Positions 1 through 7,935 of a stretch of DNA of 64,000 nucleotides are shown in pieces (position 1 is the stretch's first letter; each line of letters begins with the position of its first letter). The position numbers and the translations under genes were made by a program. The stretch comes from Prevotellaceae bacterium. Its GTDB lineage: Bacteria; Bacteroidota; Bacteroidia; Bacteroidales; UBA932. The stretch is from the NCBI GenBank assembly GCA_031289415.1, contig JAITPN010000023.1, forward strand, positions 1 through 64,000. Reading direction: 5' to 3'. Below the pieces are notes generated by a model. It was not told the origin of the DNA and searched no databases. It saw only the letters and a program-made list of their open reading frames with translations.

Positions 1-506
1 CCATGCTTTGAACCAACCAGAAAAAAACGCGCTCTTTTTTGAGGAACTCCAAAATCAGTAGCGTTACATAGTCTATAACTTAAAGTATATCCTATATTAT
101 GAAAATCATTCAGAATCTGTTCTAAAAAAAATCCTCTTTCGGTATGTATAATTCCGCTCACATTTTCCAAAACAAACCAATCCGGTTGCCATAATTTTGT
201 TACACGAACGAATTCCTTAAACAGCCAATTTTTAGTATTTTCTTTGTTTCTTGTTCTTTGGTTAGAGTAGGAAAAACCTTGGCAAGGAGGTCCTCCGAAA
301 AGTATAGTTGTATCTTTGTTTTTTTTCAATGGTATAATATGCAAATTTTGAATGTCATCATTGAGCATAGTAATCCCTGTATGGTTGGCTAAAAATGTTT
401 CTGCTGTGTGTTTATCATTTTCTACAGCAAATTTTACATCAATGCCTGCCATCAATGCGCCTAACGACATTCCTCCTACACCTGAAAATATATCTATTCC
501 TATCAT
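1..506 (-). CDS. DNA (cytosine-5-)-methyltransferase, C-terminus cut by window edge
   Basis: This is the N-terminal 168 codons of a class I SAM-dependent m5C DNA methyltransferase. Read on the reverse strand from the ATG at 506-504, it shows motif I (DIFSGVGGMSLG, about residues 4-15), the catalytic motif IV GGPPCQGFS with its cysteine nucleophile, the ENV motif (WFVLENVSG), and motif VIII (QKRARFFLVGS) just before the edge. The target-recognition domain and motifs IX-X lie outside the window, so specificity cannot be inferred. It is the third gene of a reverse-strand set with an HTH regulator and a small candidate nuclease, and it has its own TATCTTTG promoter at 556-563. It therefore probably acts as the protective methylase of a type II restriction-modification system. 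Confidence 0.93.
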   Translation of the reverse strand, partial: MIGIDIFSGVGGMSLGALMAGIDVKFAVENDKHTAETFLANHTGITMLNDDIQNLHIIPLKKNKDTTILFGGPPCQGFSYSNQRTRNKENTKNWLFKEFVRVTKLWQPDWFVLENVSGIIHTERGFFLEQILNDFHNIGYTLSYRLCNATDFGVPQKRARFFLVGSKH

Positions 507-555
507 ATTTTATTGATAATAGAGTAATTATATCATTATTAGTACTAAATTTTTG

Positions 556-563
556 CAAAGATA
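556..563 (-). promoter_or_regulatory. Bacteroidetes -7 element for the m5C methyltransferase
   Basis: The reverse strand reads TATCTTTG, matching the TAnnTTTG -7 consensus, about 50 nt upstream of the methyltransferase ATG. It lies downstream of the preceding gene's stop region, so the methylase can be expressed independently of the upstream pair. Confidence 0.6.
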
Positions 564-584
564 CAATTTTTTTTCAAATAATCT

Positions 585-1091
585 TTAATATCCAATCAAA
601 ACAATTCCTTTCAGCGGCAATTGTAATCTGCCGTTAATATACAGCGTTTCAAAGAATTGAAAAATCTTTGAAAAGTCGTCATTTCCCCGATAATCATTCC
701 GAACAGCCAACATCAAATAATCCACACTCGGCATCATGCAAGCCTGAAATACATCTTTCAGAAACTGGTTATTAACATACGCTCGTCCGGCTTCTACTTC
801 CAGCACAATTTTTCCATCAGCGCTTACCGCATCAGCGTCAAAGGACTTATCAATCCGATTGTTTAGGCTGAAAAGCACAGGTACTTTTATTTTATCAACG
901 TTAGCTTTGCTTTCTTCAACGCTAAAACCAAGCGCTTTTAAAGCTCCGGAAATTATTTTCAGAACGCCATCGCTGTTCAAAGTGTTGTTAGGCGATTTGA
1001 TCGCTTCGTAATTTTTTTCAAAGCAATTGATAACTGCCTCAACTTCTGCATTAATGCCAAATGAACGTGGAAATAATTGATATTGTAACAT
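585..1091 (-). CDS. Candidate type II restriction endonuclease (168 aa)
   Basis: I do not recognise the exact family. The protein has a predicted alpha/beta core with the segment FDADAVSADGKIVLEVEAGRA (about residues 83-103), where an Asp and a strand carrying ExE resemble the metal site of PD-(D/E)xK nucleases. The expected Lys is not obvious, so the fold call is inference. It is flanked by an XRE-type regulator (10 nt upstream) and an m5C methyltransferase downstream on the same strand, which is the usual position of the cognate nuclease. There is no signal peptide or membrane segment, so it should be cytoplasmic. It could instead be a non-nuclease accessory protein of the module. Confidence 0.55.
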   Translation of the reverse strand: MLQYQLFPRSFGINAEVEAVINCFEKNYEAIKSPNNTLNSDGVLKIISGALKALGFSVEESKANVDKIKVPVLFSLNNRIDKSFDADAVSADGKIVLEVEAGRAYVNNQFLKDVFQACMMPSVDYLMLAVRNDYRGNDDFSKIFQFFETLYINGRLQLPLKGIVLIGY

Positions 1092-1100
1092 ATAACTCGT

Positions 1101-1277
1101 TTACTTAGTAGTGTTGAACAAATATCCGGTATCTATATTCAAGATTTTTGCTATTTGCACAAAAGTTTCAACGGATGATTGGGTTTCATTTGTACACCAT
1201 CTTGACATGGTCGCTTTATTTTCTCCTATCGTTTTTGCTAACCATTTCCTTGTTCTATTCTGTTCTATAATATTCAT
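1101..1277 (-). CDS. Small XRE-type HTH regulator (controller-like)
   Basis: A 58-residue protein starting at the ATG at 1277 (MNIIEQNRTRKW...). A longer open frame to 1328 would overlap the promoter at 1326-1333, so the shorter start is preferred. Residues about 10-55 form a helix-turn-helix: WLAKTIGENKATMSRWCTN is the HTH, followed by helices that end with ILNIDTGYLF. The size and position at the head of a restriction-modification set match C (controller) proteins, which delay nuclease expression until the methylase has acted. That role is inferred from context. Confidence 0.75.
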   Translation of the reverse strand: MNIIEQNRTRKWLAKTIGENKATMSRWCTNETQSSVETFVQIAKILNIDTGYLFNTTK

Positions 1278-1325
1278 TTTCAGTTGATTAATTTGTTTTA
1301 TGACAAAACAATATTGTATAAAGTA

Positions 1326-1333
1326 CAAAGATA
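1326..1333 (-). promoter_or_regulatory. -7 element for the controller/nuclease pair
   Basis: Reverse strand TATCTTTG, about 50 nt upstream of the HTH gene's ATG at 1277. The -33 element is poor. The 1334-1544 stretch upstream holds no gene that I can see. Confidence 0.5.
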
Positions 1334-1544
1334 TTGATTAAAATTGAATTCACCTCACTTTACCAAATATTTTTTTCATATTCCGCCGTCAACCCAATGA
1401 CTTTTCCGTGATAGACACCACAAACTGACTAATTCTTGACATACTGAAGAATATCGTCAGAATATCGCAAAATGACAAGAAATACATGTCAAATAAAATT
1501 TAAAAAAAAGCAGCCACCATTCCGCAACTGCCTCTTTCAAACGG

Positions 1545-1617
<73 letters not shown>

Positions 1618-1631
1618 ATAAAAATAGGCTG

Positions 1632-1639
1632 CAAAGGTA
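1632..1639 (-). promoter_or_regulatory. -7 element for tRNA-Phe
   Basis: Reverse strand TACCTTTG, ending 15 nt before the tRNA 5' end. It is back to back with the forward promoter at 1651-1658. Confidence 0.6.
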
Positions 1640-1650
1640 TAACTTTTTTT

Positions 1651-1658
1651 TAACTTTG
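1651..1658 (+). promoter_or_regulatory. -7 element for the M16 peptidase gene
   Basis: Forward TAACTTTG, 18 nt before the ATG at 1677. This spacing gives a very short 5' leader and argues against the in-frame upstream start at 1656. Confidence 0.6.
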
Positions 1659-1676
1659 CAAAAATTAAGCGTTGAA

Positions 1677-2897
1677 ATGAACACTTTTCGATTTACCCTT
1701 CCCAATGGACTGCAAGCAGTACAACGGCAGAGCCTCTCTGAGGTGGTATGCTGCGGATTAACCATTAATGCCGGTACGCGCGACGAAGCTGCTGCCGAAC
1801 ACGGCGTCGCACATTTTACGGAACACATGTTGTTCAAAGGCACTAAAAAACATTCGGCTTATTTCATCAATAACCGCCTCGAAAGCGTTGGCGGAGAATT
1901 GAATGCCTTTACAACCAAAGAAGAAACCGTAATACATGCCACCATTATGAAAAACGACGTCGGGAAAGCCCTTGAACTCCTTGCCGAAATGGCTTTTAAT
2001 CCTACATTTCCACTCAAGGAAATAGAAAAGGAAAAACTTATTGTCTTCGACGAAATCAATGCTTACAAAGACAATCCTTCGGAACAGATTTTCGACGATT
2101 TTGAAGAATTATTGTTTGGCAAAGCTCCCATCGGGCGGTCGATACTCGGCAGCGAACGGTCGCTCCGAACCCTTACGCAAAAACGGATTCAACAGTTTAC
2201 AGCAAGGTATTACCGTCCGCAAAATGCGGTGCTGTCTATGGTCGGAAAATTCAACCCAAAACAGTTTGAAAAACTTACAGAAAAATATTTCGGCGGGTTT
2301 CAAGCGCCGCCTTTCGTCCGCCAATACACCGCGCCCGCGCCCTACGTTCCGTTTCATGTTACGCAATCGCGCAACACGTATCAGGCGCACTGCATACTTG
2401 GCAACCGCACTTATTCCCTGCACCACCCGAAACATGTAGCGATGGCGCTTTTTGCCAATTATCTGGGCGGTCCGGCGTCAAATTCCATGCTCAACACTTT
2501 GCTGCGCGAAAAGCACGGACTTGCCTACACGGTGGAAGTCAACTACAACCCCTATGTCGATTGCGGCGCACTGACTATTTATTTCGGAACGGACAAAGAA
2601 AAAATCAAAAAATGCTGCGACCTGATTTTCGCTGCGCTCGAAAAATTACGAAAAGCCCCGATTGAAGGGCGGCTACTGCAACGCATCAAAAAACAATTCG
2701 TTGGGCAACTTACTATTGCCTCCGATAACACCGAAGCGCAAATGCTCAGTCAGGCTAAAAATATCATTACATTCAATAAAATAGAAACGCTTGAAGAAAT
2801 CAACGAAAAGATATACGCCGTAACACCTGCCGACATGTTTAACATTGCAGAAGAATCACTTAATCCCGATACATTATCCACATTAATTTACACCTAA
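1677..2897 (+). CDS. M16 family zinc peptidase (processing-peptidase-like)
   Basis: A 406-aa pitrilysin-type peptidase. The inverted zinc motif HFTEH is at residues 46-50 with the third ligand Glu126 in LIVFDEI, the usual 76-residue spacing. The N-terminal M16 domain (1-210) is followed by an inactive second M16 domain with LREKHGLAYTVEV (about 280-292). There is no signal peptide, so it is probably cytoplasmic and degrades peptides. The start at 1677 is chosen over 1656 because the promoter TAACTTTG overlaps the upstream codons. The O-methyltransferase gene follows after 6 nt, so the two are co-transcribed. Confidence 0.93.
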   Translation: MNTFRFTLPNGLQAVQRQSLSEVVCCGLTINAGTRDEAAAEHGVAHFTEHMLFKGTKKHSAYFINNRLESVGGELNAFTTKEETVIHATIMKNDVGKALELLAEMAFNPTFPLKEIEKEKLIVFDEINAYKDNPSEQIFDDFEELLFGKAPIGRSILGSERSLRTLTQKRIQQFTARYYRPQNAVLSMVGKFNPKQFEKLTEKYFGGFQAPPFVRQYTAPAPYVPFHVTQSRNTYQAHCILGNRTYSLHHPKHVAMALFANYLGGPASNSMLNTLLREKHGLAYTVEVNYNPYVDCGALTIYFGTDKEKIKKCCDLIFAALEKLRKAPIEGRLLQRIKKQFVGQLTIASDNTEAQMLSQAKNIITFNKIETLEEINEKIYAVTPADMFNIAEESLNPDTLSTLIYT

Positions 2898-2903
2898 ACA
2901 CGT

Positions 2904-3530
2904 ATGAACATCGACCAATACACCACGTTGCACACGTCGCCCGACGAGGCGCTGCTCAACGAACTTGTGCGCTACACACACCTGCATACCATGAGTCCGC
3001 GTATGTTGTCGGGACGCCTGCAAGGACGGTTACTTACCATGTTCAGCGCCATGCTGCAACCGCGACGTATTCTCGAAATTGGTACGTTTACCGGCTATGC
3101 TACGCTCTGCCTCGCCAAAGGACTTGCACATGGCGGTGAAATACACACCATTGAGCGTAACGACGAGCTGCAGGATTCCATCCTCTCGTTTTTCAAACGC
3201 AGTCCGCAGGCTGACAGCATCAAGCTCCACATCGGCGATGCGCTTGATATTATCCCCGAACTTCACGACACGTTTGATTTGGTATATATCGACGGCGACA
3301 AACGCGAATATACCCAATATTATCACGCTGTTTTCGATAAAGTCCGCCACGGCGGTTTCATTATTGCCGACAACGTACTGTGGGACGGCAAAGTACTCGA
3401 CAAGCCTGCGCCTAATGATGCTCAGACACAAAATATCATTCAATTTAATAATCTTGTACACGACGACCCGCGTGTGGAAAATTTATTGCTGCCTGTGCGC
3501 GACGGACTGCTCATAGCGCAGAAAAAATAG
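2904..3530 (+). CDS. Class I SAM-dependent O-methyltransferase (family 3)
   Basis: A 208-aa protein of the caffeoyl-CoA/catechol O-methyltransferase family. Motif I is ILEIGTFTGYATLCLA (56-71). The metal-binding acidic residues appear in DLVYIDGDK (Asp130) and IIADNVLW (Asp156, Asn157). The length is normal for the bacterial family (about 210 aa). It probably transfers a methyl group to a catechol-like small molecule or modified nucleoside, but the substrate cannot be told. It follows the M16 gene by 6 nt and converges on porV, with only 8 nt between the stops. Confidence 0.92.
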   Translation: MNIDQYTTLHTSPDEALLNELVRYTHLHTMSPRMLSGRLQGRLLTMFSAMLQPRRILEIGTFTGYATLCLAKGLAHGGEIHTIERNDELQDSILSFFKRSPQADSIKLHIGDALDIIPELHDTFDLVYIDGDKREYTQYYHAVFDKVRHGGFIIADNVLWDGKVLDKPAPNDAQTQNIIQFNNLVHDDPRVENLLLPVRDGLLIAQKK

Positions 3531-3538
3531 CACGGCAA

Positions 3539-4582
3539 CTAATCAATCACATATCCGAATGTAATGTAAAATGTATTGCTTAATACTTTAGTGGAAGCCA
3601 AAGGTATCCAATATGCCGCATCAATTCGCAGGCGTTGGTATTTGATGCCTGCGCCGCATGTAAGGCGGGATAAATTACCGGATTGATAGTTGTCATAGAA
3701 ATACCCTGTACGCAAAATAAGCATCTGTTTCCATGTATATTCCGCACCCAATCCGAAAGTGATTTGCGATACCGGATTGCCGAACGATTTCATCGCACCT
3801 GCAAACACGCCTGCGTCCGCGTCATTTTCAGGCACTAACGGTTTGTTGCCTTCCAATCCGACGCCTAACGTATGTTGCTCGAAAAAGGTCATATTATAAT
3901 GTACGCCCAAACGCATCGACATCGGCAGAAAAGCCGTTTCATTGTTTGCGAATTGAAATTTTGACCCTACATTATTCACTGCCAATCCGGCAGTCAAAAG
4001 GTTTTTACCAAACGGATAACGATAGTAGAATCCGACGTCGGCAGCAAAAGCCTTCGTGGATGCAATAGTAAGCATGCCGTGTTCGGCATACATTGCCGAC
4101 ACGTAGCGGAACGCCAATCCCATAGAAAAATAAGGCGACAATGAACGCGCATAACCCAAATCAACCGCCCAATCGGACACGCTTGGCTCTGAAATATATT
4201 TCCCCACGCCATATCCGCCATTGGTCATAATCACTTTGCCCGCATCAAAATACGACAACGAGCCGCTCAGATAATTCTCTTTTCCGATTTTTGCTGCGCC
4301 CGAAAGATACACCATGCTCATATCGTCGGCAAGCGTACGCAGCCACGGGGAATACGACACCGACACACTCCCTTTTTTCTCGTAAAACGCATATTTCGCC
4401 ACATTAAAATATTGGGAATTTGCATCGGGCGAAGTGGCTACGCCAAGGTTAGCCATTCCTGCAGCCCGCGCATCGTGAACCAACGACAACATCACAGGCA
4501 TTTGCGCATACGCTACAACCGCCGGCGTCCCAAGCAGAAGCAGGCAAACTATTTTTCTAATATGTAAACCCTGTCCTACCAT
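3539..4582 (-). CDS. porV: Type IX secretion system outer-membrane protein PorV (LptO)
   Basis: A 347-aa outer-membrane beta-barrel of the FadL-like PorV/PorQ family. After a signal peptide (IVCLLLLGTPAVVAYAQ) comes the PorV signature ARAAGMANLGVATSPDANSQ, followed by alternating amphipathic strands to a C-terminal FYITFGYVID. PorV shuttles CTD-bearing cargo from the T9SS translocon to the attachment complex. The ATG at 4582 overlaps the stop of the upstream M6 protease (ATGGTAG), so the pair is translationally coupled. A longer frame to 4624 lies inside that protease and is unlikely. That the upstream gene encodes a T9SS cargo supports the assignment. Confidence 0.87.
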   Translation of the reverse strand: MVGQGLHIRKIVCLLLLGTPAVVAYAQMPVMLSLVHDARAAGMANLGVATSPDANSQYFNVAKYAFYEKKGSVSVSYSPWLRTLADDMSMVYLSGAAKIGKENYLSGSLSYFDAGKVIMTNGGYGVGKYISEPSVSDWAVDLGYARSLSPYFSMGLAFRYVSAMYAEHGMLTIASTKAFAADVGFYYRYPFGKNLLTAGLAVNNVGSKFQFANNETAFLPMSMRLGVHYNMTFFEQHTLGVGLEGNKPLVPENDADAGVFAGAMKSFGNPVSQITFGLGAEYTWKQMLILRTGYFYDNYQSGNLSRLTCGAGIKYQRLRIDAAYWIPLASTKVLSNTFYITFGYVID

Positions 4583-6666
4583 AGTACTTTTAATGTAACA
4601 AATTGCGTTTTTGAAACATTCCATACCCGCAGGAAATACATTCCGCGAGGAAATCGGGTGAAATCATACGATATTACCGTTTCATTGGGATAATTTTTTT
4701 CATCCGATTTTCTGCCGTGTTGGTTAAATACTTCTATCTTCGAAATGCCGAACATGTTTTCTATGGTCAGCAATCCGTTCGCGCCGTATCCTGCCCAATA
4801 GGCTATTACAGGGTCGCTTTGTTTGTTATCTATGATTACGATTCGTTTCAGCGCGCTGACGTTGTCGTTGCCTTCCACGTATGCCCTTACCCATACGAAG
4901 CCCGATTTACTCCCTAATATCAACCCTTCGGAACGAATATCCACTTTGCCGGTAACTTCGTCGGCGTCCCACCTGATGTTGCCGTGCGCTGTCGGCGGAG
5001 ACATTTCGACCGCCAATTGATACACCTTTCCCAGCAGTATCGTATCGCCAATAATATCCAGCCGTTCAATTAAATTTATTGTAGAAAAAATCAAAGAATC
5101 TTTTGTGCTCGAAGTGATGAAAAAGATATTGACGGCATCTGTTTTGCCGTCGCTCAAAAAACATGAGGGGTCGGAGGTGTGGTTAAAATAGGTACGCTTT
5201 GCATCCGATGAAAAAAATGCAGCGTTGAGGTTGCCGTTATTCGTAAGCGTGCCTTTTGGGCGGAATACATACACTTCGTCGAAAATGGCATTGTCGGGGT
5301 CATAATCGCGGTTGCCTTGACCGTCGAATTTTGTATTGATACGGTAAATCACCAATCCCGAACCCGGAATTTTACTTTCAATAGTTCCGGCTTGGTGTAC
5401 TTTACGGTATTCCAACACATAATATTCATCGGGCGAAAGCGGCGACGGAAGTTTGTAGCACACTTTTTCCGGCGTAAGCGAATTGAGCGGGCGCAATGTA
5501 TCGTCGGGACCGAGAGCCGTAGGGATGCTGTCAAGCCAATTACCGTAACGGTACTTCATGTATGCGCTCATGTGTTGCGGCGGCGACGTATTATTTGCCA
5601 TTAAATCCCACGCGCCCACAGGGTGGTACATCGTATCCTTCGCATTATAATGATACAAGTCGGGCGCGCCCAGCGTGTGGAAAAACTCATGGCACAAATT
5701 CGTAGCGCCGCCTGCCTTCAGGTCGCTCTCCAATTGCACATTAAAAGCGTCTGTCGTTTTCCCATTAATCGTCGTGGTATAATTGCTGTAGAAACGCCAT
5801 GCGTGGGGCCAGAGAATATCGCTCCAACCCACAGGGCTTCCTTTGAGGACAAACACAATGTTGTCCACGCTTCCGTCGTCATCCATATCTACGTTTAAAT
5901 CTGCCGGAATCTGGTCTTTCACGGCGTCTACGGCATGTTGCAACAGCGTAAATTCCCGCTCCGTGCGTTGTGCATCATTCGTGTAGCCGTATTGGTCGTC
6001 TTCGCCCTGCTGACGCTGGTAGTAAGCCCGCGGCAAACTGTCCTGATACGAATAATAAGGATAAAGGCTGTCGTGATGCACCGGATAGATATGCGAATCG
6101 ACGGTGAGCAAATTGTACGACACTTCCTTGTAATATGATTTCAATGATATGTTGCTCGTGCTGTCGTCATTGAAAAGTCGTTTCATCTCGTCTTGATTTG
6201 CATAATCCGCATCGTCGGAAAAGCGAATCATGACCACAATATTGTTTCGCTGCCCGCGGTTGCGCACGCTATCTGCCGCCGCATATTGCTTGACGCCTGC
6301 GGGCGCAGCATTGAGCATTTGCCGCTGTTTGCGCACCGTTTCGGTAATTTTCCCCGGAGCGCCCAGCGTGTAGGGTCTCAGCCCGTGTTGTTGCGGATTG
6401 TCGCGCCCCGGAATCCATGCCGACGCCGCCAGCGTGTCGCCCGACGCGGCGGCATACACGTAATACGACGTCTGTTTATCGCGTATGATGACATAGCCGT
6501 CGGCGTCGTGCAAATAATTAAAATACTCGTCGCCGCTTGCGAAGCAGCGTAGCGTATCGCCGTTGGGCTGCACCAGCGTAACGGCGGCATGGCGCAACGG
6601 AGCGGCTTCTGCCGCCATTGCCGCGCCGAGCAGCAGGAACAACAAGATGAGCGCCCGCAGTTTCAT
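4576..6666 (-). CDS. M6-family secreted metalloprotease with T9SS sorting tail
   Basis: A 696-aa protein with signal peptide MKLRALILLFLLLGAAMAAEA, a pro-region to about residue 140, and a metzincin-like M6 (immune inhibitor A-type) catalytic domain. The zinc motif HEFFH is at 326-330, continuing TLGAPDLYHY. A beta-sandwich region (about 540-640) leads to a C-terminal Por secretion tail, IEVFNQHGRK...FPRGMYFLRVWN, the type A CTD that targets proteins through the type IX system. It is probably an extracellular or cell-surface endopeptidase. Its start overlaps the lspA stop by one base (TAATG) and its stop overlaps the porV start, so lspA, protease and porV form one operon. Confidence 0.92.
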   Translation of the reverse strand: MKLRALILLFLLLGAAMAAEAAPLRHAAVTLVQPNGDTLRCFASGDEYFNYLHDADGYVIIRDKQTSYYVYAAASGDTLAASAWIPGRDNPQQHGLRPYTLGAPGKITETVRKQRQMLNAAPAGVKQYAAADSVRNRGQRNNIVVMIRFSDDADYANQDEMKRLFNDDSTSNISLKSYYKEVSYNLLTVDSHIYPVHHDSLYPYYSYQDSLPRAYYQRQQGEDDQYGYTNDAQRTEREFTLLQHAVDAVKDQIPADLNVDMDDDGSVDNIVFVLKGSPVGWSDILWPHAWRFYSNYTTTINGKTTDAFNVQLESDLKAGGATNLCHEFFHTLGAPDLYHYNAKDTMYHPVGAWDLMANNTSPPQHMSAYMKYRYGNWLDSIPTALGPDDTLRPLNSLTPEKVCYKLPSPLSPDEYYVLEYRKVHQAGTIESKIPGSGLVIYRINTKFDGQGNRDYDPDNAIFDEVYVFRPKGTLTNNGNLNAAFFSSDAKRTYFNHTSDPSCFLSDGKTDAVNIFFITSSTKDSLIFSTINLIERLDIIGDTILLGKVYQLAVEMSPPTAHGNIRWDADEVTGKVDIRSEGLILGSKSGFVWVRAYVEGNDNVSALKRIVIIDNKQSDPVIAYWAGYGANGLLTIENMFGISKIEVFNQHGRKSDEKNYPNETVISYDFTRFPRGMYFLRVWNVSKTQFVTLKVLW

Positions 6667-7277
6667 TATTTCTTCAGAAAATATTTGGATTTAAACAATA
6701 TCAAATACAACACGCCGACGGTAATTGCCGAATCGGCGATGTTGAAAATCGGGCGGAAAAAGACAAATTCCTCCCCGCCGTACAAGGGAAACCATTGGGG
6801 AAACGTCGTTTCAATAATCGGGAAATACAACATATCGACTACCTTGCCTTGCAGAAAAGGCGCATAGCCGCCGCCGGACGAAAGCAGCGAGGCTACCTGT
6901 CCGGCAGAGTCGCTAAATATCAATCCGTAGAAAAGGCTGTCGATGATATTCCCCACCGCGCCCGTAAAAATCAACGCTATCCCGATTACGATGCCGGTGG
7001 ATACATTTTTTTTCAACAGTTTAAAAATATACACGCCGATGAACGCGACCAACACTATGCGGAAGACGCTCAGCACGACTTTCCCGATGGTGCCGCCGAA
7101 TTTCATGCCAAACGCCATGCCCGGATTTTCAGTAAAGAAAATATAAAACCAGTTGCCGAATACCGGTACGCTATCGCCAAGCGCCATGTGGGTTTTAATC
7201 CATATTTTTACCGCCTGGTCAATGAGCAGGATGACTACGACCACGCCTAAAACCAGCCACAGTTTGGATTTTTTCAT
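6666..7277 (-). CDS. lspA: Lipoprotein signal peptidase (signal peptidase II)
   Basis: A 203-aa inner-membrane aspartyl protease that removes signal peptides from prolipoproteins. It has four membrane segments (about 8-25, 65-85, 95-118, 180-200). Conserved blocks are ENPGMAFG (50-57), GAVGNIIDS with catalytic Asp113, and FNIADSAITVG with catalytic Asp182. An insertion of about 50 residues between the two Asp blocks is longer than in proteobacteria but is usual in Bacteroidetes. The gene follows dksA-like by 18 nt and precedes the M6 protease with a one-base overlap. The many lipoproteins in this window are its likely substrates. Confidence 0.96.
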   Translation of the reverse strand: MKKSKLWLVLGVVVVILLIDQAVKIWIKTHMALGDSVPVFGNWFYIFFTENPGMAFGMKFGGTIGKVVLSVFRIVLVAFIGVYIFKLLKKNVSTGIVIGIALIFTGAVGNIIDSLFYGLIFSDSAGQVASLLSSGGGYAPFLQGKVVDMLYFPIIETTFPQWFPLYGGEEFVFFRPIFNIADSAITVGVLYLILFKSKYFLKK

Positions 7278-7295
7278 GCCTTCAATGCTTTTCGG

Positions 7296-7706
7296 TTATT
7301 TGTTTTTCGCTTCGATGCTCAGCGTAGCATGAGGAACGGACAAAAGACGCGCTTTCGGAATCAGTTTACCCGTTACGCGGCACACGCCGTAGGTTTGATT
7401 CTCAATCCGCACCAGCGCCGCCTCGAGCGAGGTAATAAACTTTTGCTGACGAAGCGCCAACTGCCCCGATTCTTCTTTCGAGAGCGTCGAAGCGCCTTCT
7501 TCCAACACTTTAAAAGTGGGCGAAGTGTCTTCCGTATCGTTGCTGCCGCTGTGGGTTACAGTGGACATCAACAGCTCAAAATCTTTCTTTGCCTGCGCCA
7601 ATTTATCAAGAATCACAGCCTTGAATTCTTGCAATTCATCGTCGCTGTAACGTATTATGCCCGTAGGTTCTTCCTGCCCGTTAGTTTCTTGTTTACTCTT
7701 TACCAT
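7296..7706 (-). CDS. DksA/TraR-family protein with degenerate zinc finger
   Basis: A 136-aa coiled-coil protein. Residues about 20-100 form the helical hairpin that reaches the RNA polymerase secondary channel in DksA, and the C-terminus has the Bacteroidetes form YGVCRVTGKLIPKARLLSVPHATLS. Only one of the four zinc-ligand cysteines remains (GVCR); TGK and VPH replace the others. It probably modulates transcription initiation. It heads the operon with lspA. The only upstream promoter-like sequence is a poor reverse-strand TACATTCG near 7740. Confidence 0.88.
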   Translation of the reverse strand: MVKSKQETNGQEEPTGIIRYSDDELQEFKAVILDKLAQAKKDFELLMSTVTHSGSNDTEDTSPTFKVLEEGASTLSKEESGQLALRQQKFITSLEAALVRIENQTYGVCRVTGKLIPKARLLSVPHATLSIEAKNK

Positions 7707-7775
7707 AACTTATCTCTCCAAGTTTTTAATATAAACTGCGAATGTACGCATTTTTTTAAAGAAACACAAGAATGT

Positions 7776-7826
7776 GGGTACGTGATTACGTGACTAAGTG
7801 ACTAAGTGGCTAAGCGTGAATGTATC
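7776..7826. repeat. Imperfect octamer tandem (GTGACTAA-like)
   Basis: About five units of the type GTGATTAC / GTGACTAA / GTGACTAA / GTGGCTAA / GCGTGAAT. It resembles the dispersed heptamer family found elsewhere in the window but has an 8-nt period here. The stretch 7707-7935 holds no gene. Confidence 0.6.
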
Positions 7827-7883
7827 AAGGCGAAGCCCCCTTAATCGCTTAATCGCCTCCCCCGAAGGGGCGTTTAACGAAAA

Positions 7884-7901
7884 GAGGCGCTTACGCGCCT
7901 C
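7884..7901 (-). terminator. Rho-independent terminator of the repeat lipoprotein
   Basis: The hairpin GAGGCGC-TTAC-GCGCCTC is followed on the reverse strand by TTTTCGTT. The same seven-base stem ends the other lipoprotein of this type at 57111-57128. Confidence 0.8.
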
Positions 7902-7935
7902 CATTCAATTTTAAAAATCAATATAAGTGATTTTC

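Noticed and set aside
1503-1535. Terminator after tRNA-Phe (GCAG..CTGC then T-run)
   Set aside because: The stem is only four base pairs. The T-run alone is not enough.
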